Assembly (NCBI GenBank): GCA_030765055.1 | Contig: CM060947.1 | Span: 63,962,934 to 64,026,933, forward strand | DNA: 64,000 nt | Direction of reading: 5' to 3' | From: Mantis religiosa | Lineage: Eukaryota; Arthropoda; Insecta; Mantodea; Mantidae | In this document: one piece after another, positions 37,222 to 49,934 of the stretch | How the letters are laid out: the number at the start of each line of letters is the position of its first letter | Position numbering within the stretch: the first letter of the stretch is position 1 | Position numbers and translations under genes: made by a program | Notes under the pieces: model-generated | What the model was told of the DNA's origin: nothing | The model's input: the letters and a program-made list of their open reading frames with translations, nothing else | Database searches by the model: none

Positions 37222-40200
37222 GGTACATTTTAGAGAAAATGAAGTTCTGGAAACATCATTGTTGTAAATAATAGTTCACTCGGTGGAGTGAAAGCCTTCA
37301 TGTCTATTACTGAACTTAATACCAGGTTTGGTATTTACCCAAACTTTGGTTTCTAAAATATTTCCGCACCTTCTTGCATATATATACTAAAATTTCGAAG
37401 AGCTTTTAAATATAATATTTTGGAACTCACGCGACTGCTGTCCTCCAACTCAAAGTAAGTCCCTGAAAGGAATACATCCCCTTACACAGTGGGACAAGGA
37501 CAGCGAATGTGTGTGACAGAGAAAACATGTGTCCTATTCACACTGTACACTGAAACCGAGAAGATTCATTCACAAAAGTAGAAGCCGTCAGAATGTTTTT
37601 GAATGGTCTGTTACTGAACTGAAATAGGGTGTCATAAACTACCGAGGGAGGGTGAAGGAATCTTTTCCAACACCCTGCGTCTCATTCATCGGAGACTTTC
37701 TCTCCTGAGGTATACTATAATAAAATACTTAAATAAAACATATACTCCCAAGTTAATAGAAACTGATTTTGCATTGTGACATTACGCTGTTTTGAAGGTT
37801 CAGTTGGAATATTTTAGTCTCTTTCTACATGGTAATCACCACACTGCTCTGGTTTGCGATGTCAACACCCTGAATCACGTGATCTAGTGCATATCGCTTT
37901 GTGGACCATATAAATGTGGACTTTTGGTTAGAAAGTTATTTTATTTAAAAAATAACGAAAGAAGGTTTTGAAAAACGCAGAATCATTTAATACGCAACGT
38001 GTGGATGCATTAATGATCGATAAGGTTTTCAGAAATAGTAATTGTTTTAAAGTTGTTGAAATTTATAGATAATAAGGATATTGTAGAATGTCCAAATATT
38101 GCATATTTGTTTTTAAAATTAGCTAAGTTGTAATAAATCTAATGCTTAGGTTAAAAACTAAATATATTATTGATCTGCTTCCATAATTTAGTATATAAGT
38201 ATGGTAATCGTATTTATTATTTGCAATGCAGTATTTAACATTTATCTTAACATTGTTTTTCATAAAATACATCGTGGCATGACCACTTCGCCGATTAAAT
38301 ATAATTTTGACTGAACATATGAACGTCCTGTATAAAGGCATCCTGTATGTTATTTTTTAGTCTTCTTGCTCTTGTTTAATTTTCTTGCCAAGCAAAAGGA
38401 TATCTCCCTTGTCTACCCTCTACGGCACCTTCTTATTAACGTAACGTTAAGGGACTTTGCTTCGTGAATGCTAGCAAAGCTTACAGTCCTCTTTGAATTA
38501 CAAAGAACATAATCAGGCAGCTCTTCGGGAATGACCTGAATTACTTCAGCTAGCACCCAATCGACCCAAACGTCCAATTGAGAAACCCATGAACACCGGT
38601 TCGTCCTATTAAGTTGAATTAAGGAATCCTGAAATTACTTGCCTGTGGTATGCAGGCAGCCGGATTAAATTCCTTTCGCTTGAGCCACATTTCTTGTAAA
38701 ACACATATACTGGCTTTACCGACAGAGAATATATCATCCTGTAACACAATCAATGTGTGAACGAACCTATGCAAAATACAAATCTGCAAAATTCATTTTT
38801 AATTTAAATATATTGGGAACTTCTCTGTAAATGTGGTTTAGAGATTAGAACAAAGTATAAATTTAAAGCTCAGCATTTTTGCCACCTGTAGGGAAGAAAT
38901 TTCACTCCATTATTCCCTTAAAACATCAAATCGGAATTTCTACAAACATTCATGATCTGAGGCGCACTGAACGAACGAAAAAGTTGTTCTGTTTTTTTCT
39001 CCTTTCGAGAAGTTATCTACTCAGTAAATAACACATTCTGGAAAAATATCAGAAGAATATAACAGTAAAATTACGGACAGAATGACCGTATTAGTGAATT
39101 CCCTAATTCCGTTTTCCGATTTCCGAGGCCATCCATTTCCTGGTTGGCATGGGTTATGTTTGAATGATTCCTCTTCTACACATCCCCTTTCCCTCATTTC
39201 CTATTGTTTCGCTTCCCTTTTCACGCTGCAGGGCTTAGAGGCTGTGCGAGGGTATCGGTCACATGGCGCAGATGTTTGCCCTTGTTAGAAAGTTCTCGTG
39301 AAGTGGGTGGTATTCTTCTCACTACCACCTTCTCAGCCTACGTGGCCTACCGGTGTAACTGGGTCACAAAGTTAAGATCTGTAGGATTTTCTGTAAGCAA
39401 TCAGTTCTGCTTTATAATCTCAGTGATTTATAATCTTCATCTAACTTGTTCCCACTGGAGGGTCGTTTCGATGAAAGGTCCGGGTTCCAGAGTGTCCCAA
39501 TCTTTCCCTGACCAACGTCATACACAACAGTGACAACAGTTTGAAACACTGAATCGGATAATATAATGTAGTTTTTAGATTTTGTGTAATTCTAGTGAAT
39601 TCCAGGGATTTTAATAAGCCTAGTATTCCGGAAACAATGAAAAAAGTAATATGTACTGCAGAAAGCTGTAAACTCGTAATAATATATACCTGCACAGTTA
39701 TTTCCCTGTGTTAACGTTTTAGGAAAAATAGGAGAGAGAAAATTATAGTTGTTTTAAGAGTCTAAAGGTGATAAGTAATCTTCACAGGACATTTCTCTAT
39801 GAATTCCTTTAGCAAAAAGTATTCTTACTTAAGTTTATTTTTGTATCTGCTTCACAATAATGGAAGTCTACATATTTTGTAGAAATGGGTTTATTATATA
39901 CTTCCCTGGTAGAAAAAAAAGAATGACTTGAGGAAATTCAAATCAACGTAAGAAAGTACCCCAGTCGTAAAAGAATGTATATGTATGTATAGCAAACAGC
40001 GTGCTTTAAGCAGATTTAAAGTATTTGTATATGATTTAACAGTTATACAAAGGATATCTAGAATGAAGATCAATTTTGAAGGTATTCCCATAAGTTTCGC
40101 TATGATCTATTTTTTTTAAGAAAAATAAGATATTTGCCATTCAAAGGTTAGTTTGTGATCGGGCCGTCATATTATTAGATAATGGAAAACTTTATATTTG

Positions 40201-40249
40201 GATTTGATTGCGTTATGGTACAGAGGGGATTCGGCACTGTGATCAGTCT
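37222..40249. other. Spacer, no gene recognised
   Basis: AT-rich with a GC-richer stretch at 39090-39530 that carries unremarkable frames on both strands and is likely repeat-derived. No tRNA-like or transposon motif identified. Confidence 0.45.
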
Positions 40250-41060
40250 TTCCACAAGTGGGAAGGATGAGGTGAGAGGAGAGAGTGAGCGGCCATCTCA
40301 AGGAGTCGCGATAGTGAAGAGTGCAGGATCCCTACACTTTACTGGTTAGAAACTCCCTGGTAGTCCAGCAGAACCAGTACTCGCCCGACTGCAATACGGA
40401 AAGGGCCCCGCAGACCGTTAATGTCAGAGGTTCTACTCCCATTAGTCCTGGACCCGTAGGATCAAGGACCCGGTCCTCCTTCGACCAGGGAGTTACCGAG
40501 CTGTCCCAAAAGTGCGCCCGGCGCCTCCGTCGGACTTTCCATAGGGCAAGACCTAGAGACTAACAAGTCCCCCCCCCCCATCTGGTTCTGTGGACTCATG
40601 GCGGGATGGAAGTGCATACGCCACTTACGCGCGCCAACTCTAAATTGGGAAGGCTACCGATATGACCACGGTGGGGCCGCCTGGTGATCTAGCACACCTT
40701 CTACTAGCTATGCAGGCTAGTACGCGGGAATATTAATGGCTTCCCTCAACCCCGTGCGGAGACGTACTCGATCTCCCACGGTTATCGGGAACCACTGCCC
40801 CCTCGAGTCCAACCCAATCCGAACAACTCCCAATCAGGGAGGGTCTCGAATGTTCGGCCCGAGGTTACTCTAGTAGCGTCAGAGGTACCACGAGTGCTAG
40901 AAGTCCGCAGCGCCCGCACTACGACACCTAAAGGGGACGGATCCCACTCACGGGGGGCCCATAGACCGGGTTCGGAGACCGCAGACCGTCCTAACGGAAG
41001 ACGAAATTTTACTCGGAGTACATCATCTTGCCATGCACCACCGAGACACCTGCCGACACT
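40250..41060 (+). repeat. Long GC-rich repeat R, copy 1
   Basis: About 40560-40860 matches 59757-60000: 'TACGCCACTTACGCGCG', 'TCTAGCACACCTTCTACTAG', 'CCCTCGAGTCCAACCCAATC'. GC content is far above the surroundings. 40310-40560 and 40870-41020 may belong to the same family but have no second copy here. A run of C lies at 40568-40579. No protein motif recognised. Confidence 0.55.
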
Positions 41061-41069
41061 TCTACTCTG

Positions 41070-41280
41070 AAAGAGCCTGCCAGAGGAGATATGATGTGAA
41101 AGGATAATGGGGATGAAATGGAGGCACAGGAAATTCAGGGAATGTAATTAACCTACCCAGCATTCGCCGAACGAACCAGGGGTCAGGTACGTCACTCTCG
41201 GAGGAAATCGAGCCCAGGCTTCCCAATGCGCGCCACAAATGAAACCGGCTGAGCCATCCTGTTGGGTAAACCATATACTT
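41070..41280 (-). repeat. SINE-C, reverse copy
   Basis: The minus strand runs from a tRNA-like head ('GGATGGCTCAGCCGGTTTCA') through 'GGCGAATGCTGGGTAG' and 'CTCCATTTCATCCCCATTAT' to 'TCACATCATATCTCC'. It matches the plus-strand copy at 60070-60260. Confidence 0.6.
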
Positions 41281-41834
41281 AGTTTGGTATTCAACCAACT
41301 TTTGTTATTTGAATGATGCCTTCACAGACACGCAAATGGAGCCATGTACTTTTTACAAAAGCGTTTTCTTCTGATTTTCTGATGCTGATAGAGGATACCC
41401 ATCTCAAAACTTGTATATACAGTAAACTCTCCGTCTAGAATCTTTGTGAGGAATGAAATACTTTTACTACTTATGAGGAACTTGATAAGGAAAGTAAAAA
41501 TAAAATAGCATTGAAAGTGATCTTAATGATCTCTGCGTTTTTACTTCGAGGTAATGCTTCTTAGATCTCAACTTTATGGATTAGTGTTTGTTAAAGTTTA
41601 ATTTTTTAACCTTAACTCAACCAATAAGTACAGTAAATACTTGGGGTATACAGAGAAAGACTTACAGATGCTACGTTAACAAATTACTCTATTCCTTATT
41701 TATTTCGCCATCACGTAAGTGAAAAAGGAATTGTATTGTATCTGAAATTACAATTTGGACATTTGACCGGAAATACACGCTTTGAGACTTCCTGAATTAA
41801 AAAGCACTTTTAACAAAAAGATCCATGCGCGCAG

Positions 41835-41835
<1 letters not shown>

Positions 41836-41924
<89 letters not shown>
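41836..41924. repeat. (GT)n microsatellite
   Basis: About 44 uninterrupted GT units followed by imperfect GT/GA sequence to 41975. Confidence 0.95.
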
Positions 41925-41925
<1 letters not shown>

Positions 41926-42489
41926 TGCGCTTAGGTATTTACGTGTATGTGTGTGTCTGAGTGTGAGTGTGAGAGAGAGATTAACGGACTCCAAAACGGT
42001 AATTTAAATATCACGCTGGGTTCTACATCCTCTTTGGATGCTATCATTATAAAATAAATTTAAATAGATGTGTTTTCTAAAATGATGGGTTTTATTCAAA
42101 ATGCCGTAATCATTTCAAGAGAAGTACCATATGCAAAGCATATTTTCACGGCATATGAAATGTACATCTTAAACTTTCTTACAATAGTCTCTGAAGTTTT
42201 CTTCATTTTGAATAGCTTTTGCATAACTGCTATACCGTAAGAAATAGTCAAAGATGTAATGTACAGACTTTGATCAAATCAGAGTCCTTTTAAAGAAGAC
42301 TTGCCAAGTTGTTAAAAGTGAGTTACATTTTATATAAATATGAACATCTGGCATGCTTAATTTGTAACTTTACGCAATCAGACTTTTTCTATGAATACCA
42401 AACTTCAATTTATTATGGATATTTGAAAACTTTTAAAACCAAAAAAAAGGAAGAATTCGTTTTCTTCTATTTCCTTGGTAAATTTTATT

Positions 42490-43080
42490 GACTCATCTTA
42501 ATTTTGAGAATTTTTAAAGCTTCATCAGTTTTATCCTTGGGTAGAATGACGAAAATATCATCGACATATCTACACCATACTTTGAATATGTCTGAGTGAG
42601 TAGACGTTACTTTAATTTCTAAGTTACTCATATATGTCAGCCATAAATGGAGACAATGGAGTACCCATAGCTAAACTATGTTTTGAGTGTATAATGTTCC
42701 ATTAAATGTAAAAGTATTCTGGTCAATGCAGCTGGTAGTAAAGGTTAGTACATATTGAATTTCAACTTTATTAATGCTGATTAAGGTAAGCCACTCTTGT
42801 AGTAGTGAAGAAATCTTATCAGTTGGAATGTTCGTAAATAAAGATGTGACGTCAAAGGATAGTAAAATGTCATTTTCAATGATTATAATATTCTTAACTT
42901 TTTCTATAAGTTCAAGAGAATCCTTAATGCTCCTACTTTCAAATTTGTTTAAAGATGAAAACTTTTTGAGTCCCATTTTGCCAACAGATAACAGGGCGAA
43001 CCTGTGTTATTGATTATAGGTCACGTGCTGTTATCTTTCTTCTGGGTTTTTGGAAGGCAGTAAATCTGAGTAAGTCTGAG
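42490..43080 (-). pseudogene. Penelope-like element, reverse-transcriptase fragment
   Basis: The minus strand carries the RT core of a Penelope-like retroelement. Around 42910-42860 it has 'IENDILLSFDVTSLFTNIP' (motif A, catalytic Asp in SFDVTSLF). After a frameshift it has 'MGTPLSPFMADIY' (motif B, ~42665-42610), then 'YVDDIFVILP' (motif C with the catalytic DD, ~42570-42540). Upstream a degraded 'GSPCYLLAK'-type segment is visible to about 43070. Fingers and the GIY-YIG endonuclease are missing. At least two frameshifts and a stop after 'MSQ' show that it is dead. Penelope-like elements differ from LINEs in their RT, which groups near telomerase. The FDVTSLFTNIP and YVDD wording makes this call fairly safe. 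Confidence 0.8.
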
Positions 43081-43702
43081 TCTGTAAGTCTGAGTGAGTA
43101 ATCTTACAAATTAAGCATGCCAGCAACTCATATTTATATCACAGTCCTTTGTTTATTTGTTTATGATTTCGCTTTTGAGAGGACAAAGTTTTTTTTCTAC
43201 AAGAATGTCAATCAGTATTTTAAATGGCTAGCAAGTACGTATTATAAAATAAGTAACATTATGTCAAAGACAGAATTCGAAAATATTTCCATGTCATTTA
43301 ATAACTTGTGTCGATGCCTTTGACGTTTGTGCAGCATAAAACGTTTTCAACTGTTTTTGGCATTTGGTGGTCAATGTGTGTGAAATTCTTTCCCACAAAT
43401 ATCTCCAAATTAGTTATCTAATTAAATACTCTCTGTAATGTTACACAGTTCCATAGACACATTTGTGTTTTTATTAAAGTAAAGGTTTGATTTGATTTCA
43501 AAATATATATGCTCATAATTGTATTGTTCATTACACGAGATAAATTAACCGTGAATGACATTCCTATTTTATTTAATATATTCATGTCTGTTTAGGATGT
43601 AACCAGAGATTAATTAACTAAGTATTTAACAGTTGAATGCATAAATCAAATACGATCAGCACAAAATATTTTCATCCCCAAGCTAGGTTTAATTATATTC
43701 TG

Positions 43703-43890
43703 GTTATTTCTGCTTCTCTATTCCAAATTTGTTTGTAGCCAAATGAAGACATTAACTTCCATACCAAGTAACTTTTTCTTAATTGTTCTATTAAAGCTCA
43801 CGTCAGTAGCACTGCTTTATTGCGTTCAGAACTACCAACAGGATAAAATGTACTTTTTCTTTACTCATGAAACGTACACATTGCCCGCTT
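43703..43890. repeat. Direct repeat flanking the GC-rich island, left copy
   Basis: About 190 bp similar to 46190-46395 ('TTCCAAATTTGTTTGTAGCC', 'GCACTGCTTTATTGCGTTC', 'ACTCATGAAACGTACACATT'). Clearly related but diverged, so an ancient duplication or two copies of a dispersed repeat. Confidence 0.6.
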
Positions 43891-45800
43891 GACGTGCTTT
43901 TTTTCGAGTGGAGGAAAACTCCATTTACGGAGCCCCACTGTGTTGGAGGGCACAATGGGGACTGTGGGGCTCACCTGTCCTTGGCAATACCCACTACAAA
44001 ACCTCCACCGGATAATGAAAGGATAATGATTTGTGAATATCGTGGTTTAGTGCGGTACCGCATAGCACCCGCGTTAATATGTGAGAGATGGGATGCTGGC
44101 ACCCAATGGGTGCGAGCACGTGGAAGGTACTTCTAGGCTACAGACATGAAACCTGACTGCAGCATAGGGGCTTAAAAGATGGTATTGGGTAAGGACAGGT
44201 ACCGGGTTATTGGTGTCTTGATTTCCAGCGTACGTGGCGAGATTGGATGTCTTCCACGTACAACTGGCTGATGGTCTTATGCTGTTGTTCTGTGATGTGC
44301 TGGGTTTCTGATGGTGATTCACGCGGAAGGAGGGTTGAGCTCACAGAGTTCCTGAGGAGCCCCTGACCTTCGTAGTGAGCTCCTCCAGCTTCCGGTGTAT
44401 GGATTGGTGCGCTGTTGTGATGTGAGTTGTCTGCGTGGTCTGGAGCTCTCTTAGACGATCCTCCAGGACAGTCAGCTTGGCCGCTATGACAAAGAGCTCC
44501 GAATGAAAATCCTGAGCGGCCTCCCCTAGGCCACGGACTTGCTCTCCGAGCTGCTCCTGTCTGGTGTTGCCGGCTGTTGATGTCGTTGATGATGCTGAGC
44601 GCTTAGCTGCTGCTGAGTGGTTGGCGACGCTGGAGGGACAGGCGATGCCTTCCTGCAGGGATGCAGGTGGCATAGCGCCTGTTCGGAGAAATGGCTGTGC
44701 CCTCCACAGGAGGCACAGTAGCGGCGGCGTCGGCAGACCGAGGTGAGGTTGGAAGCACCACAGTAGTGGCTCTTCGGCTAGGCTGCAAGGACTCTGCTGC
44801 ATGCCCGTAGACGCAGCAGCAGCGGCATGGAGTTTGACGGTCCTATCGGATGACTTCAGTAGCAGACCAGCAGAAGATTGGAGTCGTCCAGGTTTACTTG
44901 GATGGAGTGTTTGCTGCCCAGCACCTAGCCGCTTGGTGCGGCTTCATCTGGGCAGTATAATAGAGTCGTCTTATGTCTCAGGCGGTTGTCTTTGGCAGCG
45001 GTATGTCTAGCCTTTAATGCGCGCTGTTTCCCCGTGGGCGTTGTGCGCCCAGTGCTGGCTGTGCTCTTCCGCCTGCCTGGGAGGCATCTGAGCACAGTCC
45101 GCTTAACAGGCTAGAGAAAAAGGAACAAATGTTTAGGTATGGGACTTACCAAGCCCATCTCTGGGCTTGGGGGTATGAAGTCAGGGGAATGTGGCCCTGT
45201 TCAGTTCTGGTTACCAAAAGAATCTTTGGGCAACCGGTAGCTCGGTCGGCGGCGAGGAACCCTGTAGTCGTAACGGCCAAGGGTGTTCACCAGTATATTG
45301 GGATGGGAGTCTAGTTTATCGTAGATGGTGCGGGATCTCTCCCGCACCACGTCCACAATGTACGGGGCTCCGGAGTAGGTGTGAAGGATGTGGGATGGGA
45401 ATCTACGTCCGGTATCGTAGATGTTGACTTTAGTGTGCAGTACCCGCCCTAATAAGGGCAAACCGTTAGTTAAAGCAGCTTCCAGTTCCGCGTGGCTGGC
45501 TAGCTCGACCCTGACGAGTGGTGTCGGAGCTCGGGCTGAGGAGATGCGTGTGGCCCTCATCGCTGACTGCCAAGCTGCTGCGCTGCAGCACTCCTATTAC
45601 CACTATGCTCGTGCGGCGGTGCAGTGGTTGAGGCGGCATTGGCTGGCCGGCTAGCACTAAAGACTGGCCTGCTCCCGGCTGGGTAGCAGGACCGGGTTCT
45701 GGCTGCGGTGTTGCAGGACGTTCCTCCTCGGCTGGCTATGCGGCGGCGATAACTGCTGGTGTCTTCGTTCCTCTCTTGGCACGACCCATGTTGCTGCTCT
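43891..45800 (-). pseudogene. Non-LTR retrotransposon protein remnant (GC-rich island)
   Basis: Much more GC-rich than its flanks. Reading the minus strand from ~45790: a start 'MGRAKRGTKTPAVIAAA'; then an open stretch at 45560-45201 with 'VRVELASHAELEAALTNG' and 'SRTIYDKLDSHPNILVN' (the SHPN segment recalls C-termini of Jockey-type ORF2); then a Cys/His patch 'RRYCASCGGHSHFSEQ' (~44735-44690) that could be gag-type zinc knuckles; then an amphipathic coiled coil 'FVIAAKLTVLEDRLRELQ' (~44490-44440) and a stop at 44341. Frames shift several times. The order of parts is not that of a single normal element, so this may be a scrambled or composite copy. Family assignment is uncertain. Confidence 0.45.
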
Positions 45801-46189
45801 GAAGTTTCGAGGAGAAGTCGCTTTTCGTTTATTTTTATTGCTACTGCCTAATTATATTTTATTATTTTTTTGTCCGCTCCACATTTTGCCTTGACTAGGT
45901 GTATGAAGCATACCATTTCACCTAACAAGTTGTTATCGAGGTTTCACCAGGTGTTGATAATTTTTCACTACATTCAAAACGATATTCAGTGTAAAATTTT
46001 TGCGCGCACGAACAGTATAACGGTGAAAAGAATTCTAATAAATACCACACTCAGTGTTTCAATTAAATCCTATTTTGAACACACCATGCAACGGTTTGGG
46101 AAAATGTTCAACTACACCAAACTCTTGCTAGATGGATAAAAGTTAGTTAATTATGACGACGATGACTGCAGCTTCCTGGGTATGCATTA

Positions 46190-46395
46190 TATTCTTGGTA
46201 TTTCTGATTCTATGTTCCAAATTTATTTGTAGCCAGATGAAGACATCATTAACTTTTGTACCAAGCAATTTTTTCTTAGTTTTTCTATTAATGTCCACGT
46301 CATTAGCACTGCTTTACTGCGTTCGAACTAGTAACATGAAAATATCTATCTAATTTTACTTCACTCATGAAGTGTACACATTTTCTCCTTCTCTT
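46190..46395. repeat. Direct repeat flanking the GC-rich island, right copy
   Basis: Diverged copy of 43703-43890 in the same orientation, 2.5 kb away. Confidence 0.6.
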
Positions 46396-46859
46396 GTGCT
46401 TCACTTATTTCGATATGATGCAATCTAAATATCTGTCTCACATTTTAGTATGTATTTTTATACCTCTATTTATTGTTAATTTATAATTCATAACACGATA
46501 TAACAATACTTTAAATGCTACTCTCTGAACACGAGTGTCAATTTTGTCTTGTATCACTTTATTTGTTACTAGGGTTATATATTCTATTGTTTCTGCTTCC
46601 CTTTATGAGTTTTGTGTGTTACAAGTGTCTTTCGCAGCTTTATTTCAACTTATTTTTGAGCTTATTGCTTTTTGAGTCCATTTATCTTTTGTTAAGTCAT
46701 AATTCATCACTGTATAAAATTTTGGTACCAACATCATTAGAGAAAGTTATTTTTGTTTCTTCTTGTTTTGGTTATAATGAGCTCTTTAGAACACTATTCA
46801 AATGGTTAAGTTGTTTTCTTGGCTATTATATAATACGGCTGTTGTACCTCCGGCTCTGG
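46396..46859. other. AT-rich stretch with hydrophobic frame
   Basis: Part of a 183-codon frame (46515-47066) rich in Leu/Phe that runs straight into the repeat at 46860. The hydrophobicity reflects T-rich composition, and there is no topology or family I can name. Confidence 0.35.
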
Positions 46860-47345
46860 TGCTTTGCGGTTGCAGGAGGAGGAGGGGGAAGGTTAATAGT
46901 TCCAACAAACATCCTTCGAATTTCCTGTTCCGCCATTTTATCTCCATTATCATTTCATATCATCTCTCATCTGGTGGTTTCTTTCAGGGTAGAAGTGTCG
47001 GCGGGTGTCTCGGCGGTGCATGGCTGGATGATATGCTCTGAGGTGAAGTACTTTCTTCTACAGTAGGTCGGTTGCCGATCTCCGCGACTCTGCTGGGAAC
47101 ATATCGAGACCGCCAGACAGGGATTTTTGGGGCTTGACTGCTGGAATCTGTGCCGTCCTGCAGTAGAGGGGCATGTCCGTTGTCCTGACCTGTAGCGGGA
47201 AGTCTCTAACTAGTAAAATGTATGGATACTACCCTCTGCACTGTCGTGGCTCTTTGGGATGGTTCACCTGTGTCTTCTCTCACCTCATCCTTCCTCCCAG
47301 GGGTGCCCCACTTGGGGGCATAGGCACAATGGGCCCATTGTGGTG
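46860..47345 (+). repeat. Long repeat containing SINE-C-like core, copy 1
   Basis: Shares with 60180-60640 the series 'CATCTGGTGGT.TCTTTCAG', 'GTCGGCGGG.GTCTCGGCGG', 'TGCATGGC.GGAT', a variable middle, and 'CCCTCTGCAC'. The tRNA-like head found at 60070 is missing here, so it is 5'-truncated. Confidence 0.65.
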
Positions 47346-49930
47346 GCCTACTTACCGAATCCCCTTCGTAATGAAATACTAAGCCTAATATACATTTCGT
47401 ATTTCTATAATAAAAAGGATTCGATATGATGTCTTGGATTCCAACCTTTGGGGGTCTAGCTCCTACATACTTGTCTATTACCGCTTGGCTATCTGTGCAG
47501 TTTAGCAACTGAGGCTCAATTATGAGACTCAATTTTGACACTCAAATTCCGCACGCATTACAGTGTGCGGAAAAAGGAAGACTCCCTATGTGGATATGTA
47601 TGAAACATATGAAACAATACACAATGTGTAAACATCTCATTATTATTACTCAGTAAGACGAAGCTAAAGGGACGCGTTCCGTGACACCATTGTAAACCGG
47701 CCATGGACACGATGTGGACCTAGAGCAGATTCTGGAAGTGTACACTTTTGTTTTTCTTTCTTATTTTTTGCCAAAGGGTACGTATAGTGTACATTAATTC
47801 TCTATAGCAATGATATCATATAGTAAATTTGACGCACTAGTTGATCAAAGCTAAATAAGGTTAGTCAGCTTGGTCGGTCCTGGAGATTTGAATCCGGGAT
47901 CTCCAAAATGCGGATCACTAGCGCTTTGGTGGCGCTACCTCGCTCGGTATTCTCAAAAGACGTAATGAGATATTCACATATTATTTTAAGCAAAATAAGA
48001 AAAAGTAATGATGCAGTCTGGCACATAAAATCGTGATTACTGCGGAATTACACCGAGGAAATTGCAATCCTTTAAGGGTGAAAAACAAGAACTTGATAAC
48101 TGGGGTAGCTCTCGTGAATTCTATTTACTTATTCAATTAGTTTGTGAACGCGATGCCATGCCAAGAACTTGGTTTTGTTTCGTGACAAAATGGCATGAGA
48201 AACTTTGCTAAAGATGCTCCACCCTTAGTCTGACAATGGTGTAGCACCGTCATGCTATAAAGCTAACTAAAACGACGATGTACAAATATTGTTTCTGGTT
48301 GTGCAAGAAAGCTTCGCTTCTAACTTGACACGTTCCTTTAGTATTTATTGTAGCGAAGATCCTCTACTGGGACAATCAAAACTTGCCGAAACTCGTAGCA
48401 GTCGTTTACCTTAATCCACATTTATATGCTTCTGCCGAGAAGTTTAGCATAAAGGTAAAAGAAAGGTTGAGGCAGGCGAATGGAGCCATCGCCACAACTG
48501 CAGTAGACGACCCCACGAAGGCCAAATTTTCGTTTGTGCTTCAAACATAGCAAAAGAGGGATGAGGGGAGAGACTGGAACGGCTACTTGATTCGGACGAG
48601 GACGTTCTTGAACTTTGTGTGCTTAAAATTTTCAACTCTAACACATCAAGCACCTGGTGTGCTCTTTTTAACTGAGTAATTCTAAAATTAATAGCGTACC
48701 TCTACCACGCAGCAATACGCCAAACATTGTCACCTCTTTTCCTGACTCCTGAAACAGGTAACAATATACAAGCAAATGGGCGGGGGAAATAAAAACAGAA
48801 ACGTCGTGCTAGAATATGAGCCTTTCAGAATTTGTCTATCGAACTGGGGAAAACAATTAAAGCCCATGGGTTAGAATGGGAAGTTGCCATTTGCGGGAAT
48901 GGAACCCATAAAACAGTTTCCGTAAGATGCAGGATCGCGCTTACCTCGGAGTCATCTTGCTTGGTGGAAACTTAAGGAACACTTCGATTAATTTAAAACT
49001 TAACACGAGTTTAGCAATAGTTAAAACAAAAATTGTATTTCACCAATAGTGTTACCTTTAATACTCATGTTAAATTTCTTGTTAAATGAACAAGCTAAAT
49101 TTCTGTTGTTAAGTCCTTAACAACTGTAAATAGTCAAGATGGTAAGCGTAAACGCAGCTGCTGATGTCGATTTGCTATGTTTAAGACCGTCTAAATGGTA
49201 TTCGTAATAGAGTACGGTCTATGAGGAAAATTATTTTGAGAATCTATCAGAAGAAAATTTTCTACAGAGGTATAGACTGTCGAAACATGTTGCTATGAAG
49301 GTTACTGCGGAAGTACAAGAGAGGTTAGAACATGCATTGAAAGGAATATGCCGATCTCACCTTTGCTTCAAGTATTAATAAATTTTCGATTTTATAATTC
49401 CCTGAATTATGTGGATAATGCACTGTCCACCTCCGGTCTTGAAACGTTCAAGTCACTTGTCCTTCTTCACACCTCGTTTTAAATTTACGTAATACTGACG
49501 AAGTTCTATCGTGTTTGTAGTAGTGACACATGCATTTGAATTAAATTATTTTTCTTTTACATTCACTGCTTCCGTCCTCTTATTTTTCACGATAACCTTA
49601 CACTTCGTCACCAATTAAATTAAAAACTCCTTCTCCATCGATGAGAAATTTGTCTCACTGCTTTTGTTTACGATTTTGTTCACCCGCAATTTTTTCAGCT
49701 GTGTGCAGATGAAAATGAAAACAAAAGCGCATCGAAGTACATTCAGAAAATAGTACAACTCATATCTGTAATATTTACATGTTTCTTGGCGTTAACACGT
49801 GCTTGTTAACATTTAAGGAAACAGGTTGGTGAAATACAAGAAATTTAATAGTAGTGTTAAGAGCTGTGGCAATTGTTACGTTACATTTGTTAACGTCGAG
49901 TTTAACACCTTTTGGTAAAATCGGGCATTA
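47346..49930. other. Spacer with one tRNA-like relic
   Basis: No gene recognised. At 47884-47952 (minus) 'GAGGTAGCGCCACCAAAGCG' and 'GATCCCGGATTCAAATCTCC' give A- and B-box-like elements, probably a SINE head. The frame at 48444-48653 is not convincing. Confidence 0.45.
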
Positions 49931-49934
49931 GTAT

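Noticed and set aside
43867..44136. Plus-strand 89-codon frame
   Set aside because: Lies opposite the GC-rich retroelement remnant. No domain; open because of local GC content.
46515..47066. 183-codon hydrophobic frame
   Set aside because: Runs from T-rich DNA directly into a dispersed repeat (46860 on). The hydrophobicity is compositional and there is no family resemblance or splice context.
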